Source of the DNA: Burkholderiales bacterium
GTDB lineage: Bacteria > Pseudomonadota > Gammaproteobacteria > Burkholderiales > Burkholderiaceae_C
DNA: 64,000 nucleotides
NCBI GenBank assembly: GCA_003963115.1
Contig: RXJQ01000011.1
Span: forward strand, 1-64,000
Direction of reading: 5' to 3'
Positions 48,404 to 60,258 of this stretch are shown one piece after another; the first letter of the stretch is position 1; each line of letters begins with the position of its first letter. The position numbers and the translations under genes are program-made. The notes beneath the pieces were generated by a model, which was not told the origin of the DNA, did no database searches, and saw only the letters and a program-made list of their open reading frames with translations.

Positions 48404-49735
48404 CTAAACCTGCCGAACGCGCGCAGCCGGCACCGTCAGCGTGAAAGTCGAGCCTTTGCCTGGCTCACTGCTGATCCGCAACTCGCCGCCATGGCGCTGT
48501 ACCACATGCTTGACGATGGACAAACCCAAGCCCGTGCCGCCCGTGTCGCGTGAGCGGCTGCCATCCACGCGGTAGAAGCGCTCGGTCAGCCGAGGGATGT
48601 GCTCCGGCGCAATGCCAATGCCGCCATCCTTGACGCTGAACTCTGCACCACCACCAGGCAGCAAGGCCCAGCGCACATCAATGGCAGCCCCCTCGGGCGT
48701 GTAGCGAACGGCATTGGAGACCAGGTTGCCCATGGCACTGAGCCACTCGCTCTCGACGCCGGCCATCTCGTAGTGCTTGCCCTGAGTCTCCAGGGTGACA
48801 TGCATGGGATGGCGTTCGCGGGAGAGCGCCTTGCCGTCGGTCTCGATGCGCAACATGAGCGCATCCACATTGATCCACTTGTCCGACGACGGCCTCGGAC
48901 TGCCTTCGATCTGCGCCAGCGTCAGCAAATCGCTCACCAGGATTTGCATGCGGTCAGCCTGCTGCGCCATCAAGGTGATCACGCGCTTGCGCTCGACCTC
49001 GGTCAAAGGCAGGGATCCCAGCGTCTCGATGAAGCCGTTGAGCACGGTCAGTGGCGTGCGGATCTCGTGCGACACATTGGCCACAAAGTCACGGCGCATG
49101 GTGTCGGCGCGCTCGCGTTCGGTGATGTCCTGGGACAGCACGAGCTTGAGGCCATCGCCATAGCTTCTGATCTGGATCTGCAAGACACCCTGGGTGCCAT
49201 GCCCCATCTGGCACTTCACCGCATCACGGTAATCCCCTGCGCTCAGGTATTGCACGAAGGCCGGGTGCCGAACCAGGTTGGTGACGCGCTGCTGAAGATC
49301 ACGCTCTGGGTTCAGGCCAAAGTGGTCCGCAGCCATCGAACTGATCCAGTTGATGTGATCAGTGGCATCCAGCAGCAGCACCCCATTGGGCGAAGCATCG
49401 ATGGCGGACAGGAACTCCTGAAGCCGCGCGCGCTCGTCGGCAATCAGATCGTCCTTGACCTGGATGACACGTTGCACGCGGTGCCCCACCTCGCCCCACA
49501 AGCCGGGCAGCGCGGGCGGATTGGCTTCAGGCGTGCGCAGCCAGTCCAGCAGGCGATGCCCTTTGAGCGTATCGGCCACGGACAAAGCCAGCACGGCCGC
49601 TGCCGCTGCCGTCATGCCCAGCGTCAAGGGGTAACCGATGAACCTGCCGGCCCACCAGCCTGCCAAACCACCTGCCGACGCCGTCAACAGACGAGCGCCA
49701 ACGCGTGACAGCAGCCACGAATCGGTTGAATCCAC
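48404..49735 (-). CDS. phoR: Phosphate regulon sensor histidine kinase PhoR
   Basis: 443 residues. Two N-terminal membrane helices, a linker and a PAS domain (FLSAIDASPNGVLLLDATDHINWIS), then the H-box FVANVSHEIRTPLTVLNGFIETL (His ~ residue 230). N-box (NLVSNAVRYTPEG), G1 (VKDGGIGIAPEHI), F (LTERFYRVDGSRS) and G2 (TGGTGLGLSIVKH) are all present. It phosphorylates PhoB when phosphate is scarce, restrained by PhoU and Pst. The start is the GTG at 49735, without a clear ribosome site. Last gene of the pst-pho operon. Confidence 0.93.
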   Translation of the reverse strand: MDSTDSWLLSRVGARLLTASAGGLAGWWAGRFIGYPLTLGMTAAAAAVLALSVADTLKGHRLLDWLRTPEANPPALPGLWGEVGHRVQRVIQVKDDLIADERARLQEFLSAIDASPNGVLLLDATDHINWISSMAADHFGLNPERDLQQRVTNLVRHPAFVQYLSAGDYRDAVKCQMGHGTQGVLQIQIRSYGDGLKLVLSQDITERERADTMRRDFVANVSHEIRTPLTVLNGFIETLGSLPLTEVERKRVITLMAQQADRMQILVSDLLTLAQIEGSPRPSSDKWINVDALMLRIETDGKALSRERHPMHVTLETQGKHYEMAGVESEWLSAMGNLVSNAVRYTPEGAAIDVRWALLPGGGAEFSVKDGGIGIAPEHIPRLTERFYRVDGSRSRDTGGTGLGLSIVKHVVQRHGGELRISSEPGKGSTFTLTVPAARVRQV

Positions 49736-49766
49736 GATCGATCGCGATGTGTGAGAGAGGGGCCGG

Positions 49767-50465
49767 TCAAGCGGCGTCAGCCACCTGCTGGGTCAAGCGA
49801 TAACCGGCGCCACGCACGGTCTCGATCAACTGCGAGCGCTGCACGGGCGACAAGGCCTCGCGCAGGCGCTTCACATGCACGTCGACGGTCCGCTCTTCGA
49901 TGAACACGTGGTCACCCCAGACACGGTCCAACAACTGCGCACGGCTGTGCACGCGTTCCGGATGGGTCATGAAAAAATGCAGCAGCTTGAACTCGGTCGG
50001 GCCGATCTTGATTTCCTGTTCACCGCGGCAGACACGGCGCGTGGCTGGATCCAGACGCAGGCCCGCGACTTCCACGGCCGAATCCAGGGCCTGAGGTGCC
50101 TTGCGACGCAGCACGGCACGCACGCGCGCCATCAGCTCATGGGTCGAGAAAGGCTTGGTGAGGTAGTCATCGGCGCCCGCATCCAGTCCAGCCACCTTGT
50201 CGACCTCTTCGGCCCGGGCGGTCAGCATGATGATGGGCAGATCACGGGTCCGCGAACCACTGCGCCAACGCTTGGCCAGCGCCAGCCCGGATTGGCCGGG
50301 TAGCATCCAATCCAGCAAGACCAGATCGGGCAGGACCTTGTCGAGCTCGTTTTGGGCATCGTCGGCGTTGTACGCGACTACCACGTCAAAACCAGAATGA
50401 CGCAGATTCAAGGCAATCAACTCGGCGATCGCCATTTCATCTTCAACAACCAGCACACGACTCAT
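49767..50465 (-). CDS. phoB: Phosphate response regulator PhoB
   Basis: 232 residues. The receiver has the acidic pocket EDE, the phosphoacceptor Asp in LVLLDWMLPG, Thr in MLTARAE and Lys in DYLTKPFS. The C-terminal winged helix is OmpR-type: EFKLLHFFMTHPERVHSRAQLLDRVWGDHVFIEERTVDVHVKRLREAL, in pieces. It binds Pho boxes as tandem dimers. Its targets here are the two Pho boxes at 55.2-55.3 kb. GGAG lies ~10 bases before the ATG. Confidence 0.96.
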   Translation of the reverse strand: MSRVLVVEDEMAIAELIALNLRHSGFDVVVAYNADDAQNELDKVLPDLVLLDWMLPGQSGLALAKRWRSGSRTRDLPIIMLTARAEEVDKVAGLDAGADDYLTKPFSTHELMARVRAVLRRKAPQALDSAVEVAGLRLDPATRRVCRGEQEIKIGPTEFKLLHFFMTHPERVHSRAQLLDRVWGDHVFIEERTVDVHVKRLREALSPVQRSQLIETVRGAGYRLTQQVADAA

Positions 50466-50491
50466 GTCTTTGTTCTCCGTGCTTGAAGGGT

Positions 50492-51199
50492 TTACTTGAT
50501 GATGGACTCAACGGCCTCGGGCGTGTTGTGACGCACGTCCGTACCTTTGACGATGTAGATGACCTGTTCAGCCAGGTTCTTGGCATGGTCGCCCACGCGC
50601 TCAATGGCCTTGGCCACGAACACCAGGTCGATGGATGCCGAAATGGTGCGCGGGTCCTCCATCATGTAGGTGATGAGCTTGCGCATCAGGCCATCGAACT
50701 CGGCATCGATCTCGTTGTCGCTCTTGATCACTTCCAATGCGGTCTGCGTGTCGAGACGGGCAAAGGCGTCCAGCGCGCGGCGCAACGAGGCGGTGGCCAG
50801 CGAAGCCTCGAAAGACACATCGCTCACCGGCAGGCGCAGGCGGCTCGACACACCCGTGTTGATCAGGCGCTGCACAGTGCGGGCAATGCGTGCGGCTTCG
50901 TCGCCCACACGCTCCAGGTTGCCGATGGTCTTGGAGATCGCGATCAGCAGGCGCAGGTCGCGGGCAGTGGGCTGGCGGCGGGCGATGATGGTCGACAGGT
51001 CGGCGTCGATGTCCATCTCCATCTGGTTGACGCGCTCTTCGCCTTCCAGCACCTGACTGGCGGTTTCACCACTGAAATGCGTCAGGGCGTAGATGGCTTG
51101 TGCCACCTGCGCTTCGACCAGACCGCCCATTTCCAGCACACGCGTGGAAATGCCGCTGAGCTCGACATCAAACTGGCTGGACAGATGCTTCTCGGTCAT
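50492..51199 (-). CDS. phoU: Phosphate signalling regulator PhoU
   Basis: 235 residues, all helical, with two PhoU repeats. Metal-binding-type acidic motifs lie at NQMEMDIDADLSTIIARRQPTARDLRLLIAISKTIGNLERVGDEA and later ERVGDHAKNLAEQ, in pieces. PhoU links PstB to PhoR and keeps the regulon off when phosphate is plentiful. AAGGAG supports the ATG. It lies 52 bases after pstB. Confidence 0.96.
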   Translation of the reverse strand: MTEKHLSSQFDVELSGISTRVLEMGGLVEAQVAQAIYALTHFSGETASQVLEGEERVNQMEMDIDADLSTIIARRQPTARDLRLLIAISKTIGNLERVGDEAARIARTVQRLINTGVSSRLRLPVSDVSFEASLATASLRRALDAFARLDTQTALEVIKSDNEIDAEFDGLMRKLITYMMEDPRTISASIDLVFVAKAIERVGDHAKNLAEQVIYIVKGTDVRHNTPEAVESIIK

Positions 51200-51251
51200 G
51201 AGGACACTCCTTCAGATACCTGTTTTTTTCAATGAATGAGACAACACACTG

Positions 51252-52037
51252 TCAACCAAAACGGCCGGTGATGTAATCCTCGGTTTCCGTTCGCTTGGGC
51301 TTCATGAAGATGTCGGTGGTGGCGCCGAACTCGATCAGCTCACCCAGGTACATGTAGGCGGTATAGTCCGAGCAACGAGCTGCCTGCTGCATGTTGTGGG
51401 TCACGATCAGCACGGTGTAGTCGTTCTTCAACTCATGGATCAGCTCTTCGATCTTGCCGGTGGAGATCGGGTCCAGCGCCGAGCAAGGCTCGTCCAGCAG
51501 CAGCACCTCGGGCTTGATGGCGATACCGCGGGCAATGCACAGACGTTGCTGCTGACCACCCGAGAGGCCCGAGCCGCTCTGGTTGAGCTTGTCCTTCACC
51601 TCATTCCACAACGCGGCCTTCTTCAAGGCCCATTCCACGCGCTCGTCCATCTCGACGCGAGACAAGGTCTCAAACAGGCGCACACCGAAAGCGATGTTCT
51701 CGTAGATCGACATCGGGAAGGGCGTGGGCTTTTGGAACACCATGCCCACACGGGCGCGGATCAGCGAGATGTCCTCCTTGGTGGTCAGGATGTCCTGGCC
51801 ATCCAGCAGGATCTGGCCTTCAGCGCGCTGCTCGGGATAGAGTTCGAACATGCGGTTGAAGGTGCGCAAAAGCGTCGACTTGCCGCAACCAGATGGACCG
51901 ATGAAGGCCGTCACCTTGTTCTCGGGCAGCTCCATGTTCACGTTCTTGAGCGCGTGGAACTTGCCGTAGTAGAAGTTCAGGTTGCGCACGGCCAGCTTGG
52001 CCTTGGCAGGAGTCGGGGTTTGAACCTTGGCATCCAT
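51252..52037 (-). CDS. pstB: Phosphate ABC transporter ATPase PstB
   Basis: 261 residues. Walker [21 protein letters not shown]-loop [21 protein letters not shown] signature [16 protein letters not shown], Walker [14 protein letters not shown] and the H-loop ([22 protein letters not shown]) are all intact. It powers PstCA. The ATG at 52037 has GGAG ten bases upstream; an in-frame TTG six codons earlier is less likely. Confidence 0.97.
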   Translation of the reverse strand: MDAKVQTPTPAKAKLAVRNLNFYYGKFHALKNVNMELPENKVTAFIGPSGCGKSTLLRTFNRMFELYPEQRAEGQILLDGQDILTTKEDISLIRARVGMVFQKPTPFPMSIYENIAFGVRLFETLSRVEMDERVEWALKKAALWNEVKDKLNQSGSGLSGGQQQRLCIARGIAIKPEVLLLDEPCSALDPISTGKIEELIHELKNDYTVLIVTHNMQQAARCSDYTAYMYLGELIEFGATTDIFMKPKRTETEDYITGRFG

Positions 52038-52085
52038 GTGCGGAATCTCCGTCAATCTTTCCGTTATTCTTTGAAGCCGCGCCGA

Positions 52086-52955
52086 TCAGCGCTGGCGGAA
52101 CATCGTGCGGGCGATGATGTTCAGCACCAGCACACCAGCCGTGATCAGGAACACCCCAGCCCACGCCAGCTTCTGCCAGTTCTCATATGGGCTCATCGCG
52201 AATTTGAAGATGGTCACGGGCAGGCTGGCCATGGGCTGGCCCAGGTCCGATGACCAGAACTGGTTGGACAGCGCCGTGAACAGCAGCGGCGCCGTCTCGC
52301 CCGAGATACGGGCCACAGCCAGCAGGATGCCGGTGACCACACCTGCACGGGCCGACTTCAGCGTGATGGTCAGGATCACGCGCCACTTGGGCGTACCCAG
52401 CGCATAGGCTGCTTCACGCAATGCACTGGGCACCAGCGACAACATGTTCTCGGTCGTGCGAATCACCACCGGCACCACGATCAGCGCCAAGGCCAGTACA
52501 CCCGCCCAACCCGAGAAGGAATGGGCCCGAGCCACCACCATAGAGTAGATGAAAAGCCCCACCACGATTGACGGTGCTGACAGCAGGATGTCGTTGATGA
52601 AGCGCGTGGTGCTGCCCAGCCAGCCACTCTGACCGTACTCTGCCAGGTAGATGCCGGCCATCACACCAACCGGCGTGCCGATCAGGGTCGCCAGGCCCAC
52701 CATCATCAGAGAGCCCAGGATGGCATTGGCCAGACCGCCGGCCTCTTGAGGCGGCGGCGTCATCTGCGTGAAGGTGGCCAGCGTCAGACCGTCCAGACCC
52801 AGGTGAACCGTCTCGACCAGGATCCAGATCAGCCAGACCAGGCCAAAGGCCATGGCACCCAGCGACATCGTCAGCGCGATGTAGTTGGTGCGCTTTCGAC
52901 CAGCGTGCTTGCGTGCACGGATGGCTTGCAGCGCTTGTGCTTCTGTGGGACTCAT
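52086..52955 (-). CDS. pstA: Phosphate ABC transporter permease PstA
   Basis: 289 residues with six membrane helices. The permease loop is [32 protein letters not shown]. It pairs with PstC. The ATG overlaps the pstC stop, so it is translationally coupled. Confidence 0.95.
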   Translation of the reverse strand: MSPTEAQALQAIRARKHAGRKRTNYIALTMSLGAMAFGLVWLIWILVETVHLGLDGLTLATFTQMTPPPQEAGGLANAILGSLMMVGLATLIGTPVGVMAGIYLAEYGQSGWLGSTTRFINDILLSAPSIVVGLFIYSMVVARAHSFSGWAGVLALALIVVPVVIRTTENMLSLVPSALREAAYALGTPKWRVILTITLKSARAGVVTGILLAVARISGETAPLLFTALSNQFWSSDLGQPMASLPVTIFKFAMSPYENWQKLAWAGVFLITAGVLVLNIIARTMFRQR

Positions 52956-53983
52956 GAACGGGCTCCTTCAGATTTCTTCAGACGGGCGAGCAAGACCTTC
53001 GAGAAGGCCAGCACCACGAAAGTGATGAAGAACAGGACCAGGCCCAGGTAGATCAGCGAGGCCTGGTGCAGGCCCTCGCCTGCTTCGGCAAACTCATTGG
53101 CCAATGCCGAGGTGATGCTGTTGGCCGCTTCGAACACCGACAGCGAATTGAGCTGGTTCATGTTGCCGATCACGAAAGTCACGGCCATGGTCTCGCCCAG
53201 CGCACGCCCCAGGCCCAGCATGATGCCGCCGACCACACCGGTCTTGGTATAGGGCAGCACCACCTTCCACACCACTTCCCAGGTGGTCGAACCCAGGCCG
53301 TAGGCGGACTCCTTCAGCATAGGCGGCGTCACCTCGAACACATCGCGCATCACCGATGCAATGAAGGGGATGATCATGATGGCCAGGATGATGCCAGCCG
53401 ACAGGATGCCGATACCCACGGGCGGGCCGCTGAACAGCGCGCCAATGTAGGGGATGCCTTGCGTGAGGCCTTGAAGCGGCTGCTGCACGTAGGTCGCCAG
53501 CAGAGGCCCGAACACCAGCAGGCCCCACATGCCGTAGACGATGGACGGCACAGCCGCCAGCAACTCCACCGCAATGCCCAGAGGCCGCTTCAGCCAGGCC
53601 GGCGACAACTCGGTCAGGAACATCGCGATACCGAATGACACGGGCACGGCTATCAGCAGCGCAATGAACGAGGTCATCAGCGTGCCGTAGATCATCACCA
53701 GGCCACCGTACTGATCCTGTACAGGATCCCATTCGGTGCGCCACAGGAAGCTCAGGCCATAAGTCTTGATGGCGGGCCATGCGCCCACGATCAGCGAGCC
53801 GATGATGCCCAGCAGCAGCGCCAGGGTCAGCAAGGCCGCAGCCTTGGCCAGGGCGGCGAACACGGCATCGGCCCAGGGGGCGTTCACACGGCGAGCGGGA
53901 GGACTGGTCATGGGGCGTCGCTTGGCACCACGGTCTGGCGGAACATCGGCGCCATCCATGTCGGCGGGAAGAATGGCAGTCAT
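52952..53983 (-). CDS. pstC: Phosphate ABC transporter permease PstC
   Basis: 343 residues. A ~40-residue cytosolic N-terminus precedes six helices. The periplasmic substrate gate and the loop [44 protein letters not shown] (in pieces) are typical of PstC. The ATG at 53983 has GGAGG seven bases upstream, and the longer upstream frame is rejected. A 114-base gap with a weak hairpin separates it from pstS, which could set the usual excess of PstS. Confidence 0.95.
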   Translation of the reverse strand: MTAILPADMDGADVPPDRGAKRRPMTSPPARRVNAPWADAVFAALAKAAALLTLALLLGIIGSLIVGAWPAIKTYGLSFLWRTEWDPVQDQYGGLVMIYGTLMTSFIALLIAVPVSFGIAMFLTELSPAWLKRPLGIAVELLAAVPSIVYGMWGLLVFGPLLATYVQQPLQGLTQGIPYIGALFSGPPVGIGILSAGIILAIMIIPFIASVMRDVFEVTPPMLKESAYGLGSTTWEVVWKVVLPYTKTGVVGGIMLGLGRALGETMAVTFVIGNMNQLNSLSVFEAANSITSALANEFAEAGEGLHQASLIYLGLVLFFITFVVLAFSKVLLARLKKSEGARS

Positions 53984-54097
53984 CGAGGGCCTCCGGTGGA
54001 GAGGATCAACCGTGTCATGTACAACTCGAATCAACAACAAACGCCGAACACCTGTTTCGCAAGTGCCCGGCTTGAGAACAGTATCAGTTCAAGACGA

Positions 54098-55132
54098 TCA
54101 CTTCAGTGCGATGGCCTTGCCCGCCGTGTCCGTGATGCCCGCCCATTGCTTGCGCACCAGATCCTTCACCGAAGCGGGCAGCGGCACGTATTCCAGCTCA
54201 GTAGCCGTCTTGTCACCGTTGGCGTAAGCCCAATCAAAGAACTTCAGCGTGCTGGATGCCTGCGCAGGCTTGTCTTGCGACTTGTGCATCAGGATGAAGG
54301 TGGCACCACTCAGAGGCCAGGCATTCTTGTCGGCCTGGTTGGTCAGCACCTGGTAGAAGGACTTGTTCCACTCGGCGCCGGCAGCAGCAGCCTTGAAGGT
54401 CGCGTCATCGGGCTCGACGAAGTTGCCGGCAGCGTTCTTGATGGACACATGCGACATCTTGTTCTGCTTGGCGTAGGCATATTCCACGTAACCGATCGAG
54501 TTGGGCAGACGCTGCACGAAGGCCGACACGCCCTCATTGCCCTTGCCGCCTGCGCCGGTAGGCCAGTTCACGGCGGTGCCCTCACCCACCTTGGCCTTCC
54601 ACTCTGCGTTCACCTTGGAGAGGTAGTTGGTGAAGATGAAGCTGGTGCCCGAACCATCGGCACGGCGGACCGGTGCGATGGCGGTGTCAGGCAGCGGCAC
54701 GCCAGGGTTCAGCGCCACCAGGGCGGGGTCGTTCCACTTGGTGATCTTGCCCAGGTAGATGTTGCCCAGCACTTCGCCGGTCATCTTCAACTGGCCAGGC
54801 TGGATGCCCTTGATGTTCACCACGGGCACCACACCACCGATCACGGTGGGGAACTGAACCAGGCCTTCCTTAGCCAGTTCGTCGTCCTTCAGGGGCATAT
54901 CAGAAGCGCCAAAGTCCACGGTCTTGGCCTTGATCTGCTTGATGCCAGCACCCGAACCGACAGACTGGTAGTTGATGCGCACGCCGGTGGTGGTGTTGAA
55001 GGCCGATGCCCATTTGGCATACAGCGGCGCGGGGAAGGTTGCGCCGGCGCCGGTGACATCGTCAGCCAGAACACTGCCAGAAACCAGAGCCAGGGCCACA
55101 GCCGCGGCGGTGCGAATCATCTTGAAGCTCAT
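54098..55132 (-). CDS. pstS: Periplasmic phosphate-binding protein PstS
   Basis: 344 residues. Signal peptide (MIRTAAAVALALVSGSVLA) then the phosphate pocket loops GAGATFPAPLYAKW, SVGSGAGIKQI, DFGASDMPL and later RADGSGTSFIFTNYL, TGAGGKGNEGVSAF. It captures phosphate for PstCAB. The ATG at 55132 has AAGG upstream. A Pho box and a -10 element lie 45-80 bases before it. First gene of the pstSCAB-phoU-phoBR operon. Confidence 0.97.
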   Translation of the reverse strand: MSFKMIRTAAAVALALVSGSVLADDVTGAGATFPAPLYAKWASAFNTTTGVRINYQSVGSGAGIKQIKAKTVDFGASDMPLKDDELAKEGLVQFPTVIGGVVPVVNIKGIQPGQLKMTGEVLGNIYLGKITKWNDPALVALNPGVPLPDTAIAPVRRADGSGTSFIFTNYLSKVNAEWKAKVGEGTAVNWPTGAGGKGNEGVSAFVQRLPNSIGYVEYAYAKQNKMSHVSIKNAAGNFVEPDDATFKAAAAGAEWNKSFYQVLTNQADKNAWPLSGATFILMHKSQDKPAQASSTLKFFDWAYANGDKTATELEYVPLPASVKDLVRKQWAGITDTAGKAIALK

Positions 55133-55178
55133 GTGTACGCCTTTCTTGTCATATGACAGACAACTTGCTATGCGGCGG

Positions 55179-55212
55179 ACTGTAGGGCGCGATTGTGACG
55201 CGTATGTGACAT
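55179..55212 (-). promoter_or_regulatory. Pho box and -10 element of pstS
   Basis: On the minus strand two 7-base half-sites, ATGTCAC and GCGTCAC, are separated by four bases (ATAC), the 11-base period of PhoB sites (consensus half CTGTCAT). Ten bases further is TACAGT (55184-55179), a -10 candidate. The same ten-base distance occurs at the divergent fasciclin promoter. Confidence 0.82.
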
Positions 55213-55271
55213 TCATTTTCACAATCGTCACAATAAGACAGTCTATTTGGATCACGTCGTCCATGAATTCG

Positions 55272-55316
55272 ATGTCACGTTTTCGTCACCAAACCGTCAT
55301 GTGACAAACCTATCGT
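55272..55316 (+). promoter_or_regulatory. Triple Pho box and -10 element of the fasciclin lipoprotein gene
   Basis: Three direct half-sites follow each other every 11 bases on the plus strand: ATGTCAC (55272-55278), TCGTCAC (55283-55289) and CCGTCAT (55294-55300), with four-base spacers. Ten bases after the last one is TATCGT (55311-55316). Tandem half-sites standing in place of a -35 are the classical PhoB-activated promoter arrangement. Confidence 0.85.
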
Positions 55317-55373
55317 GCCGGCGTGCTCCACAGATTGTTTCGGAGCAAACACCTCGCACGGAGATCCATCCCC

Positions 55374-55880
55374 ATGACAATGCGTCGCCCCTCGTTCCTG
55401 CTGCTGACCGGCCTGCTGGCCGCCACCCTTTCCGTCACGGCCTGCGCAAGCAGCGAGACGGCTGCCACGCCGGCCAATGTCGTGGCAGCCGCCAGCGCCA
55501 CCCCTGAGCTGAGCACTTTCACCAAGCTGGTCAAGCAGGCTGGCCTGGAGAGCACCCTGGAAGGCTCGGGCCCCGTCACAGTCTTCGCACCGACCGATGA
55601 GGCTTTCAAGGCCCTGCCCGCTGCCACGCTGGACAAGCTGGCGCAGGACCCTGAGCAGCTCAAGGCCCTGCTGGGCTACCACGTGGTGCCGGGTCTGCTG
55701 AAGTCCGCCGACGTGGATGGCAGCAAGCAGATCACCACCTCCACCGGCGCCAAGATGACGGTTTCCAAGGCCGGCAATTTCGTCACCGTGGACGACGGCC
55801 TGGTGACCAAGGCGGACGTGGCCTCCGGCAACGGCGTCATCCACGTGATCGACCGCGTGCTGACACCGCCCAAGAAATAA
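55374..55880 (+). CDS. Fasciclin-domain lipoprotein, predicted Pho regulon member
   Basis: 168 residues. A lipoprotein signal ends at the lipobox V-T-A-C (Cys ~ residue 22). One fasciclin/FAS1 domain follows: ELSTFTKLVKQAGLESTLEGSGPVTVFAPTDEAFKALP, then YHVVPG and a late NGVIHVIDRVLTPP (H1 and H2 FAS1 boxes). FAS1 domains mediate adhesion or surface binding. GGAG stands 12 bases before the ATG. It is divergent from pstS, and a triple Pho box lies in front, so it should be induced by phosphate starvation. Its ligand is unknown. Confidence 0.88.
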   Translation: MTMRRPSFLLLTGLLAATLSVTACASSETAATPANVVAAASATPELSTFTKLVKQAGLESTLEGSGPVTVFAPTDEAFKALPAATLDKLAQDPEQLKALLGYHVVPGLLKSADVDGSKQITTSTGAKMTVSKAGNFVTVDDGLVTKADVASGNGVIHVIDRVLTPPKK

Positions 55881-55910
55881 GCAACCAAGCGCGACGCCCG
55901 CGCATCATGA

Positions 55911-55939
55911 AAAAAGCCGGCCACGCAAGCCGGCTTTTT
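55911..55939. terminator. Bidirectional intrinsic terminator between fasciclin gene and glmM
   Basis: Perfect 11-bp stem AAAAAGCCGGC / GCCGGCTTTTT with a seven-base loop. T-runs lie on both strands, so it ends both convergent transcripts. Confidence 0.9.
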
Positions 55940-55954
55940 CTTGGGCGAGCCCCC

Positions 55955-57286
55955 TCAACTCTTGACAGCTTCCGCCAAGGCCTGTGCGCACTGGTCGGCC
56001 AACAGGCGGTCCTCGGCCTCCACCATCACACGCAGCAAAGGCTCCGTGCCCGACGGCCGGATCAGCACGCGGCCACGGCCGTTGAGCTGGGCCAGCACCG
56101 TCTTCTGGACATCGGCCAGCTTGGGGTTGCCTTTCCAATCCTGCCCGGGTTGCAACCGGACATTGATCAGGCACTGCGGGAACAGGCTCACACCACCCAG
56201 CCAGTCCACCAGACTCTTGCCGCTGCGGGCCACGGCCTGCAGCACCTGCAAGGCGCTGACGATGCCATCCCCCGTGGTGTGACGGTCCAGCGCGATCAGG
56301 TGGCCCGAGCCCTCCCCGCCCAGTTGCCAGCCACGGCATACCAGCTCTTCAAGCACATAGCGGTCGCCCACCTTGGCACGCACGAAATCGATGCCGCGGT
56401 TCTGCAAGGCCAGCTCGACCGCCATATTGGTCATCAAGGTGCCCACAGCCCCCGGCACGGCCTCGCCCTGGTCCAGGCGGTCTGCGACCATCACGTACAG
56501 CAGCTCGTCGCCGTTGTAGAGGCGCCCCTTGGCGTCCACCAATTGCAAACGGTCTGCGTCGCCGTCCAGCGCCACACCGTAGTCGGCACCATGTTCGGCC
56601 ACGGCCTTGATCAGCGCCTCGGGGTGGGTGGCACCCACACCTTCGTTGATGTTCACACCGGTGGGCGAGCAACCGATCGAGATCACCTCGGCGCCCAGCT
56701 CGTGGAACACCTCGGGTGCCACCTGGTAGGCCGCACCGTGCGCGGCATCGACCACCAGCTTCAGGCCCTTGAGCGAGAGGTTCGGCGAGAACGTGCTCTT
56801 ACAGAACTCGATGTAGCGGCCACGGGCATCCTCCAGCCGACGTGCGCGCCCCAGGGTGGACGAATCCACCCACTTGGGCTCGTCACCGAGCGCAGCCTCC
56901 ACGGCCAGTTCCCACTCATCCGGCAGCTTCTCGCCCTTGGCCGAGAAGAACTTGATGCCGTTGTCGGCAAACGGGTTGTGCGAAGCGCTGATCACCACAC
57001 CCAGATTCAGACGCAAGGCGCGCGTGAGGTAGGCCACGCCAGGCGTGGGCAGGGGCCCGGTCAGCAACACATCAACGCCCGCCGAGGCGAAACCGGCTTC
57101 CAGCGCCGATTCCAGCATGTAGCCCGAGATGCGTGTGTCCTTGCCGATCAGCACCGTTGGGCGCTTTTCAGTGCGCCGCAGTACTTGCCCAACCGCATGC
57201 CCCAGCCGCAAAACGAAGTTCGGCGTGATCGGAGCCTGCCCGACGGTGCCGCGGATGCCATCGGTCCCAAAATATTGACGAGCCAT
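55955..57286 (-). CDS. glmM: Phosphoglucosamine mutase
   Basis: 443 residues. The phosphoserine loop [16 protein letters not shown] is near residue 100, the metal loop DGDADR near 240, and the sugar loop EGSGHLI near 325. The C-terminal phosphate loop [15 protein letters not shown] is intact. It makes glucosamine-1-phosphate for cell-wall precursors. It follows folP by 64 bases. Confidence 0.96.
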   Translation of the reverse strand: MARQYFGTDGIRGTVGQAPITPNFVLRLGHAVGQVLRRTEKRPTVLIGKDTRISGYMLESALEAGFASAGVDVLLTGPLPTPGVAYLTRALRLNLGVVISASHNPFADNGIKFFSAKGEKLPDEWELAVEAALGDEPKWVDSSTLGRARRLEDARGRYIEFCKSTFSPNLSLKGLKLVVDAAHGAAYQVAPEVFHELGAEVISIGCSPTGVNINEGVGATHPEALIKAVAEHGADYGVALDGDADRLQLVDAKGRLYNGDELLYVMVADRLDQGEAVPGAVGTLMTNMAVELALQNRGIDFVRAKVGDRYVLEELVCRGWQLGGEGSGHLIALDRHTTGDGIVSALQVLQAVARSGKSLVDWLGGVSLFPQCLINVRLQPGQDWKGNPKLADVQKTVLAQLNGRGRVLIRPSGTEPLLRVMVEAEDRLLADQCAQALAEAVKS

Positions 57287-57350
57287 GTTGTTCTATAAAG
57301 AGAAGAATGCGCAAATCCCGAACGCGCATTGTGCGCCCGGACGCGCGGTC

Positions 57351-58181
57351 TCAGTTTGACAAATTCGCCGCGGCCCACACTTTCAGGGCATCCGCGGTGG
57401 CTGCCACATCGTGAACGCGCACGATGCGCGCGCCCTTGGTGACCGCCGCCAAAGCCGCGGCGACACTGGCCGCCAGCCGTTCCTCCACCGGGCGCCCAGT
57501 AAGCTGCCCCAAGGTGGATTTGCGCGACCAACCCACCAGCAAGGGCCGCCCCAGCTCCAGCAATACATCCTGGCGCAGCAGCAGCTCTATATTGTGGGCC
57601 GGCGTCTTGCCAAAGCCGATACCCGGATCCAGGGTGATACGCTCGGGCGCCACGCCCAGATGCATCAAGGCCGCCAGCCGCGCCGACAGGTACGCCTTGA
57701 CCTCGGCGATGACATCCGGGTAGCTGGGGTGCTGCTGCATGGTCGCCGGGTCACCCTGCATGTGCATCAGGCAGATACCGCAGCGCGGGTGAGCGGCCAC
57801 AAGCGCTTCGGCACCAGGCGCTTGCAGTGCGCGGATGTCATTGATGATGTCCACGCCCGCATCCAGTGCGCGCTGCATCACCTCGGCCTTATAGGTGTCC
57901 ACCGACACCGGCACCCCCAGCGACAGCGCCGATTTCATGACCTCCGCCAAACGCGCCCACTCCTCTTCAGCGGTCAGTGTGGGCGCGCCTGGGCGGCTTG
58001 ACTCACCACCAATGTCCAGGATGTCGGCGCCCTCGCGAACGAGCTGCTCGCATTGCCGCAGCGCGGCCTGGGCGTCGAGGTAGCGCCCCCCATCCGAAAA
58101 CGAATCCGGGGTCACATTGACGATGCCCATGATGCGGGGGCGACTCAGATCGATGTCGAACCGGGTGGTCTGCCAGATCAT
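57351..58181 (-). CDS. folP: Dihydropteroate synthase
   Basis: 276 residues. Pterin and PABA motifs: GIVNVTPDSFSDGGRYLD, then DILDIGGESSRPGA, VSVDTYKAEVM, LMHMQGDP, LDPGIGFGK, LVGWSRKSTLG and VRVHDVAATADAL. It joins PABA to the pterin in folate synthesis. It follows ftsH after a terminator, the common ftsH-folP-glmM order. Confidence 0.96.
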   Translation of the reverse strand: MIWQTTRFDIDLSRPRIMGIVNVTPDSFSDGGRYLDAQAALRQCEQLVREGADILDIGGESSRPGAPTLTAEEEWARLAEVMKSALSLGVPVSVDTYKAEVMQRALDAGVDIINDIRALQAPGAEALVAAHPRCGICLMHMQGDPATMQQHPSYPDVIAEVKAYLSARLAALMHLGVAPERITLDPGIGFGKTPAHNIELLLRQDVLLELGRPLLVGWSRKSTLGQLTGRPVEERLAASVAAALAAVTKGARIVRVHDVAATADALKVWAAANLSN

Positions 58182-58194
58182 GTCTTGCTCAATG

Positions 58195-58216
58195 AAAAAC
58201 GGGGCCGAAGCCCCGT
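58195..58216 (-). terminator. Intrinsic terminator between ftsH and folP (UUCG loop)
   Basis: On the minus strand ACGGGGC-TTCG-GCCCCGT followed by TTTTC: a 7-bp GC stem with a stable UUCG tetraloop. It would reduce readthrough from the heat-inducible ftsH into folP-glmM. Confidence 0.9.
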
Positions 58217-58243
58217 GCGGATCAATCGTCAGCGAAAGCCGCT

Positions 58244-60145
<1,902 letters not shown>

Positions 60146-60258
60146 CGCGGCTCCTTCAACCCATTCACATCCGTCACGACTGACACTGTATGCATCAACC
60201 CACCGCGACGGATTTCAAAAATCGCATCACCTCGATAGGCAGATGCGATCTTCGCGGT

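Noticed and set aside
55213-55260. Additional Pho boxes further upstream of pstS
   Set aside because: TGTCAC/TTCAC-like words occur but with 9-base rather than 11-base spacing, so they do not fit PhoB.
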